Assembly (NCBI RefSeq): GCF_000218565.1
Contig: NC_015684.1
Coordinates: 620,001-684,000, forward strand
DNA: 64,000 nt
Source of the DNA: Afipia carboxidovorans OM5
Lineage (GTDB): Bacteria; Pseudomonadota; Alphaproteobacteria; Rhizobiales; Xanthobacteraceae
Direction of reading: 5' to 3'
Translations under genes and position numbers: made by a program
In this document: piece after piece, positions 29,329-38,326 of the stretch
Position numbering within the stretch: the stretch's first letter is position 1
Layout of the letters: every line of letters starts with the position of its first letter
Notes under the pieces: model-generated
The model's input: only the letters and a program-made list of their open reading frames with translations
Database searches by the model: none
What the model was told of the DNA's origin: nothing

Positions 29329-29364
29329 GAGCCTCTTTCCTCTTGAGAAAACCACCTCACGTCT

Positions 29365-29395
29365 AAGATGGGGGTTCCCATCGTTGGAAGGTCAA
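29365..29395 (-). promoter_or_regulatory. CueR-type promoter of copA–cueR
   Basis: Minus-strand TTGACC (29395–29390), a 19-base spacer and CATCTT (29370–29365). The over-long 19-base spacer is the hallmark of MerR-family promoters. The spacer contains the partial dyad CCTTCC…GGGAACC, less perfect than the copy facing the other way. Confidence 0.7.
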
Positions 29396-29420
29396 GGGGA
29401 AGCCGGGAGAAGCAGGAGGC

Positions 29421-29451
29421 TTGACCTTCCAACGGTAGGAAGGTGTAGCTG
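29421..29451 (+). promoter_or_regulatory. CueR-type promoter of the copZ-like gene
   Basis: TTGACC (29421–29426), a 19-base spacer and TAGCTG (29446–29451). The operator is the perfect dyad ACCTTCC–AACGGTA–GGAAGGT (29424–29444), matching the known CueR site. It is divergent from the copA promoter 25 bases away. Confidence 0.82.
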
Positions 29452-29478
29452 GATATCAATGGAAACAAGGAGACCGAG

Positions 29479-29673
29479 ATGCAGCTTCTGATCGAAAAAA
29501 TGGCCTGCGGCGGGTGCGTCGAGACCGTGACGAAGGCGATCATGGCCGTCGATCCGAGCGCAAAAGTTTCCGCCGATGCCAGCAAGCGGACGGTGAGCGT
29601 CGACACGACAGCGGACCGGGGCAGGATCGAGAAGGCGCTCGCCGACGTGGGTTACCCCGCGCGGGGAGCTTGA
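29479..29673 (+). CDS. CopZ-like copper chaperone (HMA domain)
   Basis: 64 residues forming a single HMA domain, with MACGGC (Cys10, Cys13) as the Cu(I) site and a beta-alpha-beta pattern after it. AAGGAGA precedes the ATG. Chaperones of this type pass Cu(I) to CopA and CueR in the cytoplasm. Transcription from a perfect CueR site makes it part of the same regulon as copA and cueR. Confidence 0.9.
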   Translation: MQLLIEKMACGGCVETVTKAIMAVDPSAKVSADASKRTVSVDTTADRGRIEKALADVGYPARGA

Positions 29674-29713
29674 GCTGCGACGAATCCGCCGGCCGTTGAA
29701 AATGGCAGCCAAG

Positions 29714-29742
29714 CGCCGGACCGATGGAGATCGGGTCCGGCG
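29714..29742. terminator. Bidirectional terminator-like hairpin between copZ-like and amidase genes
   Basis: CGCCGGACC (29714–29722) and GGTCCGGCG (29734–29742) form a nine-base stem between two convergent genes. There is no strong T-run, so strength is uncertain. Confidence 0.55.
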
Positions 29743-29769
29743 TCGGTCATTCCAAGAGCAGGGCGCTCT

Positions 29770-31077
29770 TTAAGCGCGAGGCATTTCGATCGCATCTGCA
29801 ATCGCGAGCGAGTGCCCCAGCAATGTGGCATCGGTGGCCGGCGGACTGCAGAGCATGACGCCGAGCGGCAGTCCGGAGGGCGCCACTCCCACAGGCACGG
29901 TCGAAATCGGGCCGCCAAGCGCGGTGAGCGGAATGATGTAGCGCGGGTCGCCGGTTTTCATGCCTTCGGGCGCGATGTCCGGCGCAGCCGGGGCGATCAA
30001 GACGTCGATATCGGCGCACGCGTCCCAGAATGTCAGTTGCATCTGTAGAATGCGATGCAGCGTATCGGCATAAACGCCATCCTTGATTTTCTTCCCGCGC
30101 TTGATAGCGGCAAGCCAGGCCTCCGACACCTTGTCGGGATGCGTGGTCTCCAGCTCACCATAGATATGGGACAACTCGTATTCGAGAACGGTCTGATGCA
30201 GTGAGAGGGCCGCCGTCAGATCGACGGCAGACTTCAGCGACGTCACCTGATGCCCGGCATTGTGAAGTTGCGTGTGGATCTTGCCGAGGCCGTCCTGCAC
30301 CGCTCTATCCGCGTCAGCGAACAGCGGGTCGTCCAGCATCGCGATGCGCAGCGGGCGGGTGCTGCGCGCATGCTTGTAGCGCTGCGGCTGAAGCGCTGCG
30401 CTGATGGTGGCGACGTCGCTCATCCGGTAGCCGAACCAGCCGACCGTATCGAAGGTTGGCGCAAGCTGGGTGAGGCCGGCGGTGGAGAGGTCTTGCGTCG
30501 TCGGCTTGAACGCCGCAATGCCGCAATAGGCGGCGGGGCGCACCACGGACCCGGCCGTCTGCGTGCCGATGCTGCAAACCGCCGTGCCGGAGGCGACTGC
30601 AGCGGCCGATCCTGCGCTCGATCCGCCGGGCGTATGAGACGCGTGCCACGGATTGCGCGTCGGGGGCGGGCCCTCGAAATAGGCGTACTCGGTCGTATGC
30701 ACCTTGCCCATTATAATGGCGCCTGCCGCGCGCAGGATTGCCACGATATTCGCGTCGAGAGTGGCCGGCGCACTTTCTGCCCGGCTTGCTGTTCCCGCCC
30801 GGGTCTGCTGACCCTCGATGTCGACGACATCCTTGATCGCGACCGGGATGCCGTGCAGCGGACCGCGCCTGACGCCCTGCTGCATTTCGTCGCGACACCG
30901 GCGCGCCTGACGCCGTGCGGCCTCAATATCCAGCGACAGCCAGGCGTGAATATGCGGCTCGACCGCCTCCGCACGCTGCAGCAGCGTTTCGAGAAATCTC
31001 ACTGGATCGGATGCACCCGATACGAAGCTGGACTGGATCGCGCTTATATCGCCTGGGTCATGGACGAACTGAGACAC
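29770..31077 (-). CDS. Amidase-signature family hydrolase
   Basis: 435 residues. The Ser-cisSer-Lys triad is visible: Lys in PVAIKDVVDIEG, cis-Ser in TPGGSSAGSAAAVA and nucleophile Ser in GTQTAGSVVRPAAYCG. The family hydrolyses amides; substrate not predictable. The start is a GTG at 31077 that follows the MarR stop codon with no gap (TGAGTG), so the two are co-translated. Together they face a peptide importer and a catabolic gene set across a control region rich in operators. Confidence 0.93.
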   Translation of the reverse strand: MSQFVHDPGDISAIQSSFVSGASDPVRFLETLLQRAEAVEPHIHAWLSLDIEAARRQARRCRDEMQQGVRRGPLHGIPVAIKDVVDIEGQQTRAGTASRAESAPATLDANIVAILRAAGAIIMGKVHTTEYAYFEGPPPTRNPWHASHTPGGSSAGSAAAVASGTAVCSIGTQTAGSVVRPAAYCGIAAFKPTTQDLSTAGLTQLAPTFDTVGWFGYRMSDVATISAALQPQRYKHARSTRPLRIAMLDDPLFADADRAVQDGLGKIHTQLHNAGHQVTSLKSAVDLTAALSLHQTVLEYELSHIYGELETTHPDKVSEAWLAAIKRGKKIKDGVYADTLHRILQMQLTFWDACADIDVLIAPAAPDIAPEGMKTGDPRYIIPLTALGGPISTVPVGVAPSGLPLGVMLCSPPATDATLLGHSLAIADAIEMPRA

Positions 31078-31551
31078 TCAATCTGATCCTTCTTTAGTGC
31101 TGACGCGGGTTGGTTTGACGTCGTGAAGCTTGTTGAGAAGCTTGATGAATTGGGCCTGCTCCTTGTCGTTCAGGCGGCCGTAGATGCTGTGTTCCACAAC
31201 CAGCAGGCGAGGCATCATCTTTGCGTAGAAGCGTTTTCCCTTCGCAGTTAAGGCGAGCACCTGGACGCGTGCGTCGTCCTGATGCGATTTCCGCGAAATA
31301 AGCCCCATTTTCTGCAGCTTATGCACGGCCCGGCTGATCGTGTTCTTCGGCCGCCCGATCGCATTACTAATGTCGGTGGCGGTCCATCCCTCCCGTAGCT
31401 CGATACAAAATACCACCACCCATTCATGCCACTGGAGCCCGTATTCCTTCTCGAGCATCGCCCCCAGCGTGGTGACGTAGCGGTTCGTCAGGACGTTCAC
31501 GCGGATCGCGAACGGTGTCGGGTTATCTATGAAGATCATTGGATGGGGCAT
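31078..31551 (-). CDS. MarR-family transcriptional regulator
   Basis: 157 residues from the ATG at 31551; a TTG at 31563 is possible. The winged helix is WTATDISNAIGRPKNTISRAVHKLQKMGLISRKSHQDDARVQVLALTAKG, the usual MarR recognition and wing pattern. It probably binds the two matching inverted repeats at 31581 and 31631, controlling itself, the amidase and the divergent importer genes. The ligand is unknown; a substrate of the nearby amidase or hydroxylase is a reasonable guess. Confidence 0.92.
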   Translation of the reverse strand: MPHPMIFIDNPTPFAIRVNVLTNRYVTTLGAMLEKEYGLQWHEWVVVFCIELREGWTATDISNAIGRPKNTISRAVHKLQKMGLISRKSHQDDARVQVLALTAKGKRFYAKMMPRLLVVEHSIYGRLNDKEQAQFIKLLNKLHDVKPTRVSTKEGSD

Positions 31552-31580
31552 GGTCTTGACCAAATTGATAACATGATGTC

Positions 31581-31606
31581 GAATTAGTTCACAATGGAAC
31601 TAATTC
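31581..31606. promoter_or_regulatory. Perfect inverted repeat, probable MarR operator O1
   Basis: GAATTAGTTC and GAACTAATTC surround the six-base spacer ACAATG. The arms match over all ten bases. It lies 30 bases upstream of the MarR start codon. Confidence 0.75.
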
Positions 31607-31630
31607 AGCGGAGCTGCGAAAATCCAAACA

Positions 31631-31646
31631 AGTCCCATTTGGAACT
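31631..31646. promoter_or_regulatory. Second MarR-like operator O2
   Basis: AGTCC–CATTTG–GAACT has the same spacing as the core of O1 (AGTTC–ACAATG–GAACT) with one arm mismatch. It lies 14 bases upstream of the predicted sigma-54 promoter of the importer operon. Confidence 0.6.
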
Positions 31647-31660
31647 AAATAGCCGGGGGC

Positions 31661-31675
31661 TGGCACAAGAATTGC
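31661..31675 (+). promoter_or_regulatory. Predicted sigma-54 (RpoN) promoter
   Basis: TGGCACAAGAATTGC matches the -24/-12 consensus TGGCACGNNNNTTGC at every fixed position but one, with exact GG–GC spacing. The start codon of the binding-protein gene lies 49 bases downstream. No sigma-54 activator gene is in the window. Confidence 0.65.
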
Positions 31676-31723
31676 TTCGCTAAGGGTGTAAACGCAAGGT
31701 CCATACGAGGGGAAATAACGACC

Positions 31724-33238
31724 ATGAGTGCTTTTCATAAGTGGATGGCCTGTTTGGGCCTCGCTGCCATGACGCTCGCGCCGCTCAGCGCTTCGGCCGG
31801 TCCGGACGGCCGCGTCGTCGTGGCGCAGGGCGTCTATCCGGTGAGCTTCGATCCTCACCGCGACGTCACCGTTCCGACCATCAACGTCAATGCCAACATC
31901 TATGATGCGCTCCTTGCGCGCGATTCCGATCTGAAGATCGTGCCTGCGCTTGCCGAATCGCAGAATCGTATCAGCGATACGGTGCTCGAGCTGAAGCTTC
32001 GCAAGAACGTGAAATTTCACAATGGCGATGCGTTCAGCGCGAAGGATGTCAAGTTCTCGCTCGATCGCGTGCTCAACAAGGAAGAGCGCTCGCCGCAGCG
32101 CGGCTGGATCAACACGGTGTCGTCCGTCGATGTCGTCGACGATTACACCGTCCGGCTGACGACGTCGGTGCCGGACCCGGTGCTGCCCGCGCGTCTCACG
32201 CTCATCAACATCGTCTCGAAAGCTTACTTCGATAAGGTCGGCCTTGAAGGCATTGCCGCCAACCCGGTGGGCACCGGTGCTTACAAGGTCGGCAAGTGGG
32301 TGCGTGGCGATTTCCTTGATCTCGATGCCAACGAGAATTACTGGGGCGGCGCGCCGACGGTGAAGAAGGCGCAGTTCCGCGCCATTCCTGACGTCGCGGC
32401 CCGCATCGCCGCGCTGCAGGCGAAGAACGTCGACATCATCACCAACCTGCCGCCGGACTACATCGCCGCGATAAAGAAGGCCTCCGACCTTCAGGTGGCG
32501 ACCGTCCCGAGCGCGCGTGTGCTGTTCTTCGGTCTGGTGAACACCGTTCCCGGACCGCTGCAGGACCAGCGCGTCCGTCAGGCGATCAACCACGCCGTCA
32601 ATGTCGATGAAATCGTCAAGAGCCTGCTGCTCGGCAACGGCATTCGTGCGGGCGACGTCAACGGCCATATTCTTCGGCTGCTCGGTGTGGACTTCAAGTC
32701 GAAGCTTTATGACTATAACCCGAAGAAGGCCAAGCAACTGCTCGCGGAAGCCGGCTTCCCGAACGGCTTTTCCATCGACATGGACACGCCGAACGGCCGT
32801 TACCTGATGGACCGCGTCATCTCGCAGATCGTTGCTGCCCAGCTCGGCGAGGTCGGCATCAAGGTCAATCTGAAGGTCCATGAGTGGGGCAACTACGCCC
32901 AGATGTTCACGACGCATAAGGTGTCGCCGATGTACATGCTGGGCTGGGCGCTTCCCAGCATGGACCCCGATCAGTGGGCGACCCCGCAGTTTGGCGCAGG
33001 CGAGCCGGTGTCGAATTTCGACGACAAGGAAATCCAGGCTCTTGTTGTCGAAGCGCGTCAGGAAATGGATCCCGACAAGCGCAACAAGCTCTACGAGAAG
33101 CTGAACAACATGATCCACGACAAGGCGGCCTGGCTGTTCCTGCATCAGCAGATCGACCTTTATGGCGTGAACGCCAAGCTGGATTGGAAGCCGCGCGCTG
33201 ACGAAAGTCTGCGGCTTGCCGACATCAAGCTTCGCTGA
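31724..33238 (+). CDS. Peptide/opine-type ABC transporter substrate-binding protein (family 5)
   Basis: 504 residues with a secretion signal (CLGLAAMTLAPLSASAG, cleaved after about residue 26). Family-5 features include YPVSFDPHRDVTVPTIN, LELKLRKNVKFHNGDAFSAKDVKFSLDRV and RQAINHAVNVDEI. AGGGGAA precedes the ATG. It is the first gene of a five-gene importer followed by degradative enzymes, so the transported compound is probably their substrate. The long opposite-strand frame over it is a shadow. Confidence 0.94.
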   Translation: MSAFHKWMACLGLAAMTLAPLSASAGPDGRVVVAQGVYPVSFDPHRDVTVPTINVNANIYDALLARDSDLKIVPALAESQNRISDTVLELKLRKNVKFHNGDAFSAKDVKFSLDRVLNKEERSPQRGWINTVSSVDVVDDYTVRLTTSVPDPVLPARLTLINIVSKAYFDKVGLEGIAANPVGTGAYKVGKWVRGDFLDLDANENYWGGAPTVKKAQFRAIPDVAARIAALQAKNVDIITNLPPDYIAAIKKASDLQVATVPSARVLFFGLVNTVPGPLQDQRVRQAINHAVNVDEIVKSLLLGNGIRAGDVNGHILRLLGVDFKSKLYDYNPKKAKQLLAEAGFPNGFSIDMDTPNGRYLMDRVISQIVAAQLGEVGIKVNLKVHEWGNYAQMFTTHKVSPMYMLGWALPSMDPDQWATPQFGAGEPVSNFDDKEIQALVVEARQEMDPDKRNKLYEKLNNMIHDKAAWLFLHQQIDLYGVNAKLDWKPRADESLRLADIKLR

Positions 33239-33251
33239 TCTGGCTCTGGCA

Positions 33252-33274
33252 GGGTCGCCCATTCCGGGCGGCCC
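33252..33274 (+). terminator. Intercistronic hairpin after the binding-protein gene
   Basis: GGGTCGCCC–ATTCC–GGGCGGCCC, a nine-base stem with one G·U pair, between binding protein and permease. The same architecture occurs in the minus-strand importer at 22239, suggesting differential expression rather than full termination. Confidence 0.5.
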
Positions 33275-33295
33275 CGCCTCTTGGGACGCACCTCA

Positions 33296-34225
33296 ATGAT
33301 CAGCTATCTGGCGAAGCGCCTCCTTCAGGCTCTGCTCGTTCTGCTTGGAGTGATGACTCTCGTTTTCTTCCTGCTGCATCTGTCCGGCGATCCGACACAG
33401 TTGCTTCTGCCGATGGATGCGAGCGCGGAGGAACGTGCCGCGTTTCGCTTGCGCATGGGCTTCAACGATCCATTGCCGTTGCAGTACCTGCGCTTCGCCT
33501 ATGACGTGATCACCGGCAATCTCGGCTTCTCCTATCGTCACAGTGAGCCTGCGGTGTACATGGTGCTCGACCATCTGCCCGCGACCTTCCAGTTGACCGG
33601 CAGCGCATTGCTGATCGCCACCTGTCTCGCCGTGCCGATCGGCGTGATCGCTGCCGTCAAGCGCGGCAGTGCGCTCGACTCCATTGCGATGGGCCTCGCG
33701 CTGCTCGGGCAGGCGATGCCGGTCTATTGGCTCGGGCTGATGTTGATCCTGCTGTTCTCGGTTCAGTTGCAGTGGCTGCCGTCGGGCGGCCGCTCCGGTC
33801 TGGAAACGTTGATCCTTCCCGCCGCGACGCTCGCCGTGTTCTCGATGGCGAGAATCGCGCGCCTGACACGCTCGGGCATGCTTGACGTGTTGAGCCAGGA
33901 TTATATCCGCACGGCGCGCGCGGTCGGCATTCCGACCCGGACGGTGATTTTCAAGTTCGGCCTGCGCAACGCAGCGATCCCGCTTATCACGGTGATCGGC
34001 CTCGAATTCGGTGTGTTGCTCGGCGGTGCCGTTATTACCGAAACCATCTTCGCGTGGCCGGGCGTCGGCCGCCTTGCCGTCGATTCGATCTTCGCGCGCG
34101 ATTATCCGGTGGTGCAGGCAGTCGTGCTCGTGCTCGCGTCGATCTTCGTGCTCATCAACATCACGGTCGACGTTCTCTACACCTACATGGACCCGCGCAT
34201 TCGCGAAGGCGGAGGTTTCAAATGA
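33296..34225 (+). CDS. Peptide ABC transporter permease (DppB type)
   Basis: 309 residues from the ATG at 33296; a TTG at 33281 is in frame. It begins MISYLAKRLLQALLVLLGVMTLVFFLLHL and has the family stretch LGFSYRHSEPAVYMVLDHLPATFQL and the EAA loop YIRTARAVGIPTRTVIFKFGLRNAAIP. Its stop overlaps the start of the next permease as ATGA. Confidence 0.93.
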   Translation: MISYLAKRLLQALLVLLGVMTLVFFLLHLSGDPTQLLLPMDASAEERAAFRLRMGFNDPLPLQYLRFAYDVITGNLGFSYRHSEPAVYMVLDHLPATFQLTGSALLIATCLAVPIGVIAAVKRGSALDSIAMGLALLGQAMPVYWLGLMLILLFSVQLQWLPSGGRSGLETLILPAATLAVFSMARIARLTRSGMLDVLSQDYIRTARAVGIPTRTVIFKFGLRNAAIPLITVIGLEFGVLLGGAVITETIFAWPGVGRLAVDSIFARDYPVVQAVVLVLASIFVLINITVDVLYTYMDPRIREGGGFK

Positions 34226-35121
34226 GCTCATCCGCCAGCTCGATGCCGGCATCGTCGGGGTTCTCTGCCTGGTACAGGAAGTCGGCGCTGCGCCGGATTC
34301 TCGGGCGCAGCAGTGGCGCCATCGGCCTTGCGATCCTTTTCGTCATGGTTGCAATGGCCGTGCTGGCGCCGGTGCTCGCGCCGCATGATCCGAATACGCA
34401 AAGCCTGTTGATGCGCATGAAGCCCCCGGTATTCGCCGGCGGCACCTGGAATCATATTCTGGGCACCGACCATCTCGGCCGCGATCTGCTCAGCCGTGTG
34501 ATGTATGGCGCGCGCATCTCGCTCTTCATCGGCTTCACCACGGCCTTCATCGCCTGCGTGATCGGCACCGTGGTGGGAATCGTTGCGGGCTTCTATCCCG
34601 GCATGATCCGCTCCGTGCTGATGCGGATCGTCGATGTGTTTCTGGCGATCCCTTACATCCTGTTTGCCGTTGCCGTGGTGGGTGCGCTGGGTGCCGGCAT
34701 CACCAATCTGATCCTCGTGCTGGCTTGCACGCGATGGGTGCAGTTTGCCCGTATCGTTTACGGCCAGACGCTGTCGGTGCGCGAGAAGGAGTATGTCGAG
34801 GCGGCGCGCGTGCGCGGCAACAGCCAGCTCCGCATTCTCGCCGCGCATATCCTGCCGAACGTGTCCACGCCGGTCATTGTCGTGATGACCCTCGAATTCG
34901 CTTTCATGATCATCATGGAATCGGCGCTGACCTTCCTCGGTCTCGGTGTGTCACCGAGCACGCCGACGTGGGGCTGGATGCTTGCCGAAGGCAAGGACTA
35001 CATGAGCATCGCCTGGTGGCTGTCCGTTGTGCCGGGCATCGCCATTGTCGCGACCGTGCTCGGCATCAATCTGTTCGGCGATGCCCTGCGCGACACGCTC
35101 GATCCCCGTTTGAAGCTCTGA
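34222..35121 (+). CDS. Peptide ABC transporter permease (DppC type)
   Basis: 299 residues from the ATG at 34222, overlapping the dppB-type stop codon. GTDHLGRDLLSRVMYGARISL and the EAA loop YVEAARVRGNSQLRILAAHILPN are typical of DppC, as is the ending LFGDALRDTLDPRLKL. It pairs with the preceding permease. Confidence 0.93.
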   Translation: MSSSASSMPASSGFSAWYRKSALRRILGRSSGAIGLAILFVMVAMAVLAPVLAPHDPNTQSLLMRMKPPVFAGGTWNHILGTDHLGRDLLSRVMYGARISLFIGFTTAFIACVIGTVVGIVAGFYPGMIRSVLMRIVDVFLAIPYILFAVAVVGALGAGITNLILVLACTRWVQFARIVYGQTLSVREKEYVEAARVRGNSQLRILAAHILPNVSTPVIVVMTLEFAFMIIMESALTFLGLGVSPSTPTWGWMLAEGKDYMSIAWWLSVVPGIAIVATVLGINLFGDALRDTLDPRLKL

Positions 35122-35130
35122 GGCCGGATC

Positions 35131-36123
35131 ATGAGCAATCAGGACGATATTCTGCTGAGTGTCGAAGATCTCAGCGTCGCGTTCCGCACCGATCACGGAT
35201 CGGCCAACGTGGTGCAGGGCGTGTCTTTCAAAATTCGCCGCGGCGAGATCATGGGACTGGTCGGCGAGTCCGGTTCCGGCAAGAGCGTCACCGCTCTTGT
35301 CGTGATGGGCCTGTTGCCGCAGGCCATCGCCAAGGTTTCGAGCGGCCGCGTTCTGTTTGACGGGAAGGACCTGACGCGAATGCCGGAGCGCGACATGCGC
35401 AAGCTGCGCGGCCCGCGGATCGGCATGATCTTTCAGGAGCCGCTCACGGCGCTCAATCCGGTGTTTACGGTGGGCTCGCAGATCATCGCCGGCATTCTCG
35501 CGCATGAGCCGGTGAGCAAGCAGGAAGCTCATGCGCGCGCGGTGCAGCTTCTCCAGCGCGTCGGCATCCCCGAGCCCGCACGGCGCATGGACGCGTATCC
35601 GTTTCAATTGAGCGGCGGCATGCGCCAGCGTGCGATGATCGCCATGGCGATCGCCTGTTCGCCTGATCTGCTGATTGCCGATGAGCCGACGACGGCGCTC
35701 GATGTCACCATTCAGGCGCAGATTCTCGATCTGTTGCGGGAAATCCGCGATGAGATGGGAATCTCCATCCTGTTCATCACGCATGACCTCGCGATCATTT
35801 CCGAGCTCTGCGATTCCGTCGCCGTGTTCTACGCGGGCGAGATGCAGGAGCGTGGATCGGTCCGGCAGGTGTTCGCGGCCCCGCACCATCCCTACACCAG
35901 CGGTCTTTTGTCCTGCATTCCGGACGTCGCGCGCGGCGAACGGCTGAAGGCCATCGAAGGCCATCCACCGGCACGGCTCAGCGATGTGCCCGGCTGCCGG
36001 TTTGCGCCGCGTTGTCCGAACGCGATCGATCTTTGCTCTCAGGTTCATCCGTCGATTGAGCGCCTGCCCGATGGGGCGGAGACGCGATGCTTCCGGTGGA
36101 AGGAGATTCAGACATGCAACTGA
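35131..36123 (+). CDS. Peptide ABC transporter ATPase (OppD/DppD type)
   Basis: 330 residues. Walker A GESGSGKSVTALV, Q-loop FQEPLTALNP, signature LSGGMRQRAMIAMA, Walker B LLIADEPTTALD, and the C-terminal oligopeptide domain with CRFAPRCPNAIDLC. It forms the ATPase pair with the downstream protein. The 3' end overlaps the next gene's start by ten bases. Confidence 0.94.
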   Translation: MSNQDDILLSVEDLSVAFRTDHGSANVVQGVSFKIRRGEIMGLVGESGSGKSVTALVVMGLLPQAIAKVSSGRVLFDGKDLTRMPERDMRKLRGPRIGMIFQEPLTALNPVFTVGSQIIAGILAHEPVSKQEAHARAVQLLQRVGIPEPARRMDAYPFQLSGGMRQRAMIAMAIACSPDLLIADEPTTALDVTIQAQILDLLREIRDEMGISILFITHDLAIISELCDSVAVFYAGEMQERGSVRQVFAAPHHPYTSGLLSCIPDVARGERLKAIEGHPPARLSDVPGCRFAPRCPNAIDLCSQVHPSIERLPDGAETRCFRWKEIQTCN

Positions 36124-37097
36124 GCATCCGCCATCTGAAGAAGTCATTCGTGCTGCCGCAGCGAACCGGCTGGACCGTGGAGCGCAAGTATGTGCATGCG
36201 GTCAACGATGTTTCGTTCTCGATCGGCAAGGGCGAAAGCTTTGGCATCGTCGGTGAGTCCGGCTCGGGTAAATCGACGCTGGCGCGGCTCATTCTCGGGC
36301 TTGAGCAGCCGACCGATGGCAGCATCGAACTCGAGGGACGCGATGTTGCGAACCTCAAAGGCAAGGCGCGTCAGAGCTACTGGAAGCGGGTGCAGATCAT
36401 CTTTCAGGACCCATTCAGTTCGCTCAATCCGCGGATGCGGATCGGCGATATTCTGGCGGAGCCGATCCGTAATTACGGCGTGGCGACCGGCAATCTCTCC
36501 GGACAGGTTGAGGAGTTGCTCAAACTGGTCGGTCTGCCGCCGACCGCAACGAACCGTTATCCGCATGAATTGAGCGGCGGGCAGCGCCAGCGCGTGGCGA
36601 TTGCCGCGGCACTGGCGGTTAAACCGGACATCATCCTCGCGGACGAAGCGGTGTCGGCGCTCGACGTATCGGTGCAGGCGCAGATCATCAATCTGCTCTC
36701 AGACCTGAAGAAGCAGCTTGGCCTGACCTACATCTTCATCACCCACGACCTCAATCTCAGCTCGTATTTTTGCGACCGCATCGCGGTGCTGTATCTCGGG
36801 CAGATCATGGAGGTTTGTTCGTCCGATGTGCTGCTCGAGCGTCCGGCGCATCCTTATACGCAGGCCTTGATCTCCGCCGTGCCGGCGGTCGACCCAGCCA
36901 AGCGCAAGAACCGGACGAAACTCACAGGTGAGATTCCGAGCCCGATCAATCCGCCGAAGGGTTGTCCGTTCCACCCGCGTTGTCCGCTGACGATCGCGAA
37001 GTGCAGCGAGGAGCGGCCTCCGGTTGTCGATATCGGCGGGGGACACCTCGCGGCCTGCCACGTCGTCAGCGAACGCCTCGCGCAAGGCGCGCTCTAA
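36114..37097 (+). CDS. Peptide ABC transporter ATPase (OppF/DppF type)
   Basis: 327 residues from the ATG at 36114, which has an excellent AAGGAGA ribosome site inside the end of the oppD-type gene. Walker A GESGSGKSTLARL, Q-loop FQDPFSSLNPR, signature LSGGQRQRVAIAAA, Walker B ILADEAVSALD, and the C-terminal CPFHPRCPLTIAKC. It completes the importer. Confidence 0.94.
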   Translation: MQLSIRHLKKSFVLPQRTGWTVERKYVHAVNDVSFSIGKGESFGIVGESGSGKSTLARLILGLEQPTDGSIELEGRDVANLKGKARQSYWKRVQIIFQDPFSSLNPRMRIGDILAEPIRNYGVATGNLSGQVEELLKLVGLPPTATNRYPHELSGGQRQRVAIAAALAVKPDIILADEAVSALDVSVQAQIINLLSDLKKQLGLTYIFITHDLNLSSYFCDRIAVLYLGQIMEVCSSDVLLERPAHPYTQALISAVPAVDPAKRKNRTKLTGEIPSPINPPKGCPFHPRCPLTIAKCSEERPPVVDIGGGHLAACHVVSERLAQGAL

Positions 37098-37111
37098 CCT
37101 AAGAGACTCTC

Positions 37112-38326
37112 ATGAAGATCACGAATGCGCACGTCTGGCTGGGCGGCAACGACCTCAAAGCGATGGATATCGGCATCGAAGGCGAACACTTCGCCGATGC
37201 CGCCGGACTCGATCCCGCAACCGAGGTGATCGATGCGAAGGGGCTGACGGTTCTTCCGGGCCTTATCAATGCCCACGTCCATTTCTGTCTGGACGGCAGC
37301 AACGACAGCGTTCCGCATCTCGTGGCCGAGCCTTATCTCACCACGGCCTATCGTGCGGCGGCAGCCGCCGAGGCGACGCTGCGTGCGGGAACGACAACGG
37401 TGCGCGACGTCGGCTGCTCCGGCAAGATTGGCATCTATCTGAAGAAGGCCATTGATGCGGGCTTTGTGCGCGGGCCACGTATGCTCGCTTCGGGCCCCTG
37501 CATCGTCATGACCGGCGGTCATAACCGTTTCATCGGTGTCGAGGTCGATGGTGTTGATGAGGCACGCAAGGCCGCGCGCCAGAATCTGAAGGCAGGTGCG
37601 GATCTGATCAAGGTGGTGTCCACCGGTGGCGTGATCACCTCCGGTGTCGAGCCCGAGCATGTGCAGCTCAGCGCCGAGGAAATGCAGGCGGCGGTTGATG
37701 AAGCGCATAATTGCGGCAAGCACGCTGCCTCTCACGCTCAGGGCGAGCAAGGTATCGCCAATTCGCTGAAGGCTGGCGTCGACACCATCGAGCACGGAAT
37801 TTATCTGACGCCCGCGCTGATCGAGACCATGCTGAAGCAGGGATCGGTGCTGGTGCCGACGCTCACGCCGATGCGGCGCATTCTGCTCGGGTGCGGCGAG
37901 GAGCGGCTGCCCGATTACGCCGTCGAGAAAATGCGCCGCACCTCGGAGCCGTGGCTCGATAGCTTCCGCGCGGCGATTGCAGCCGGCGTTCCCATTGTTG
38001 CCGGAACCGATGCCGGCACGCCGGGCAATCCGCACGGCTCTGTCGCGGTGGAAGTGAAGTTCATGGTCGAGGCCGGCATGACCGAAGTGCTGGCGCTCAA
38101 AAGCGCCACTAGTGTTGCCGCGGAGGCGATCGGTCTTGGTGACAAGGTGGGGCAGATCCGCCCCGGCTTTCATGCCGACCTGATCTTTGTGCGCGGCAAC
38201 CCGCTCAAGGATATCCGGGCGCTGGATAATCTCTGCGGCGTAATGAAAGATGGCGAGATGATCTGGTTCAATCCGGATGCGCGTGACGGCTCGATCGCCA
38301 AGGGCTGGCTCGACGTCGAAGCCTGA
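37112..38326 (+). CDS. Metal-dependent amidohydrolase (imidazolonepropionase/Xaa-Pro dipeptidase-like)
   Basis: 404 residues. Metal-site residues of the superfamily are visible: GLINAHVHF (HxH), the probable carbamylated Lys in GADLIKVVSTGGV, His in KHAASHAQG and DTIEHGIYL, and Asp in VAGTDAGTPGNPHG. This is the cytosolic branch that cleaves cyclic amides or acyl-amino-acid bonds. Fourteen bases separate it from the ATPase gene, so the importer and the hydrolase are probably expressed together. The exact substrate is not known. Confidence 0.88.
   Translation: MKITNAHVWLGGNDLKAMDIGIEGEHFADAAGLDPATEVIDAKGLTVLPGLINAHVHFCLDGSNDSVPHLVAEPYLTTAYRAAAAAEATLRAGTTTVRDVGCSGKIGIYLKKAIDAGFVRGPRMLASGPCIVMTGGHNRFIGVEVDGVDEARKAARQNLKAGADLIKVVSTGGVITSGVEPEHVQLSAEEMQAAVDEAHNCGKHAASHAQGEQGIANSLKAGVDTIEHGIYLTPALIETMLKQGSVLVPTLTPMRRILLGCGEERLPDYAVEKMRRTSEPWLDSFRAAIAAGVPIVAGTDAGTPGNPHGSVAVEVKFMVEAGMTEVLALKSATSVAAEAIGLGDKVGQIRPGFHADLIFVRGNPLKDIRALDNLCGVMKDGEMIWFNPDARDGSIAKGWLDVEA

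Noticed and set aside
31589..33262. 557-codon minus-strand frame over the binding-protein gene
   Set aside because: It is the complement of a clear family-5 binding protein and runs through the divergent operator region.
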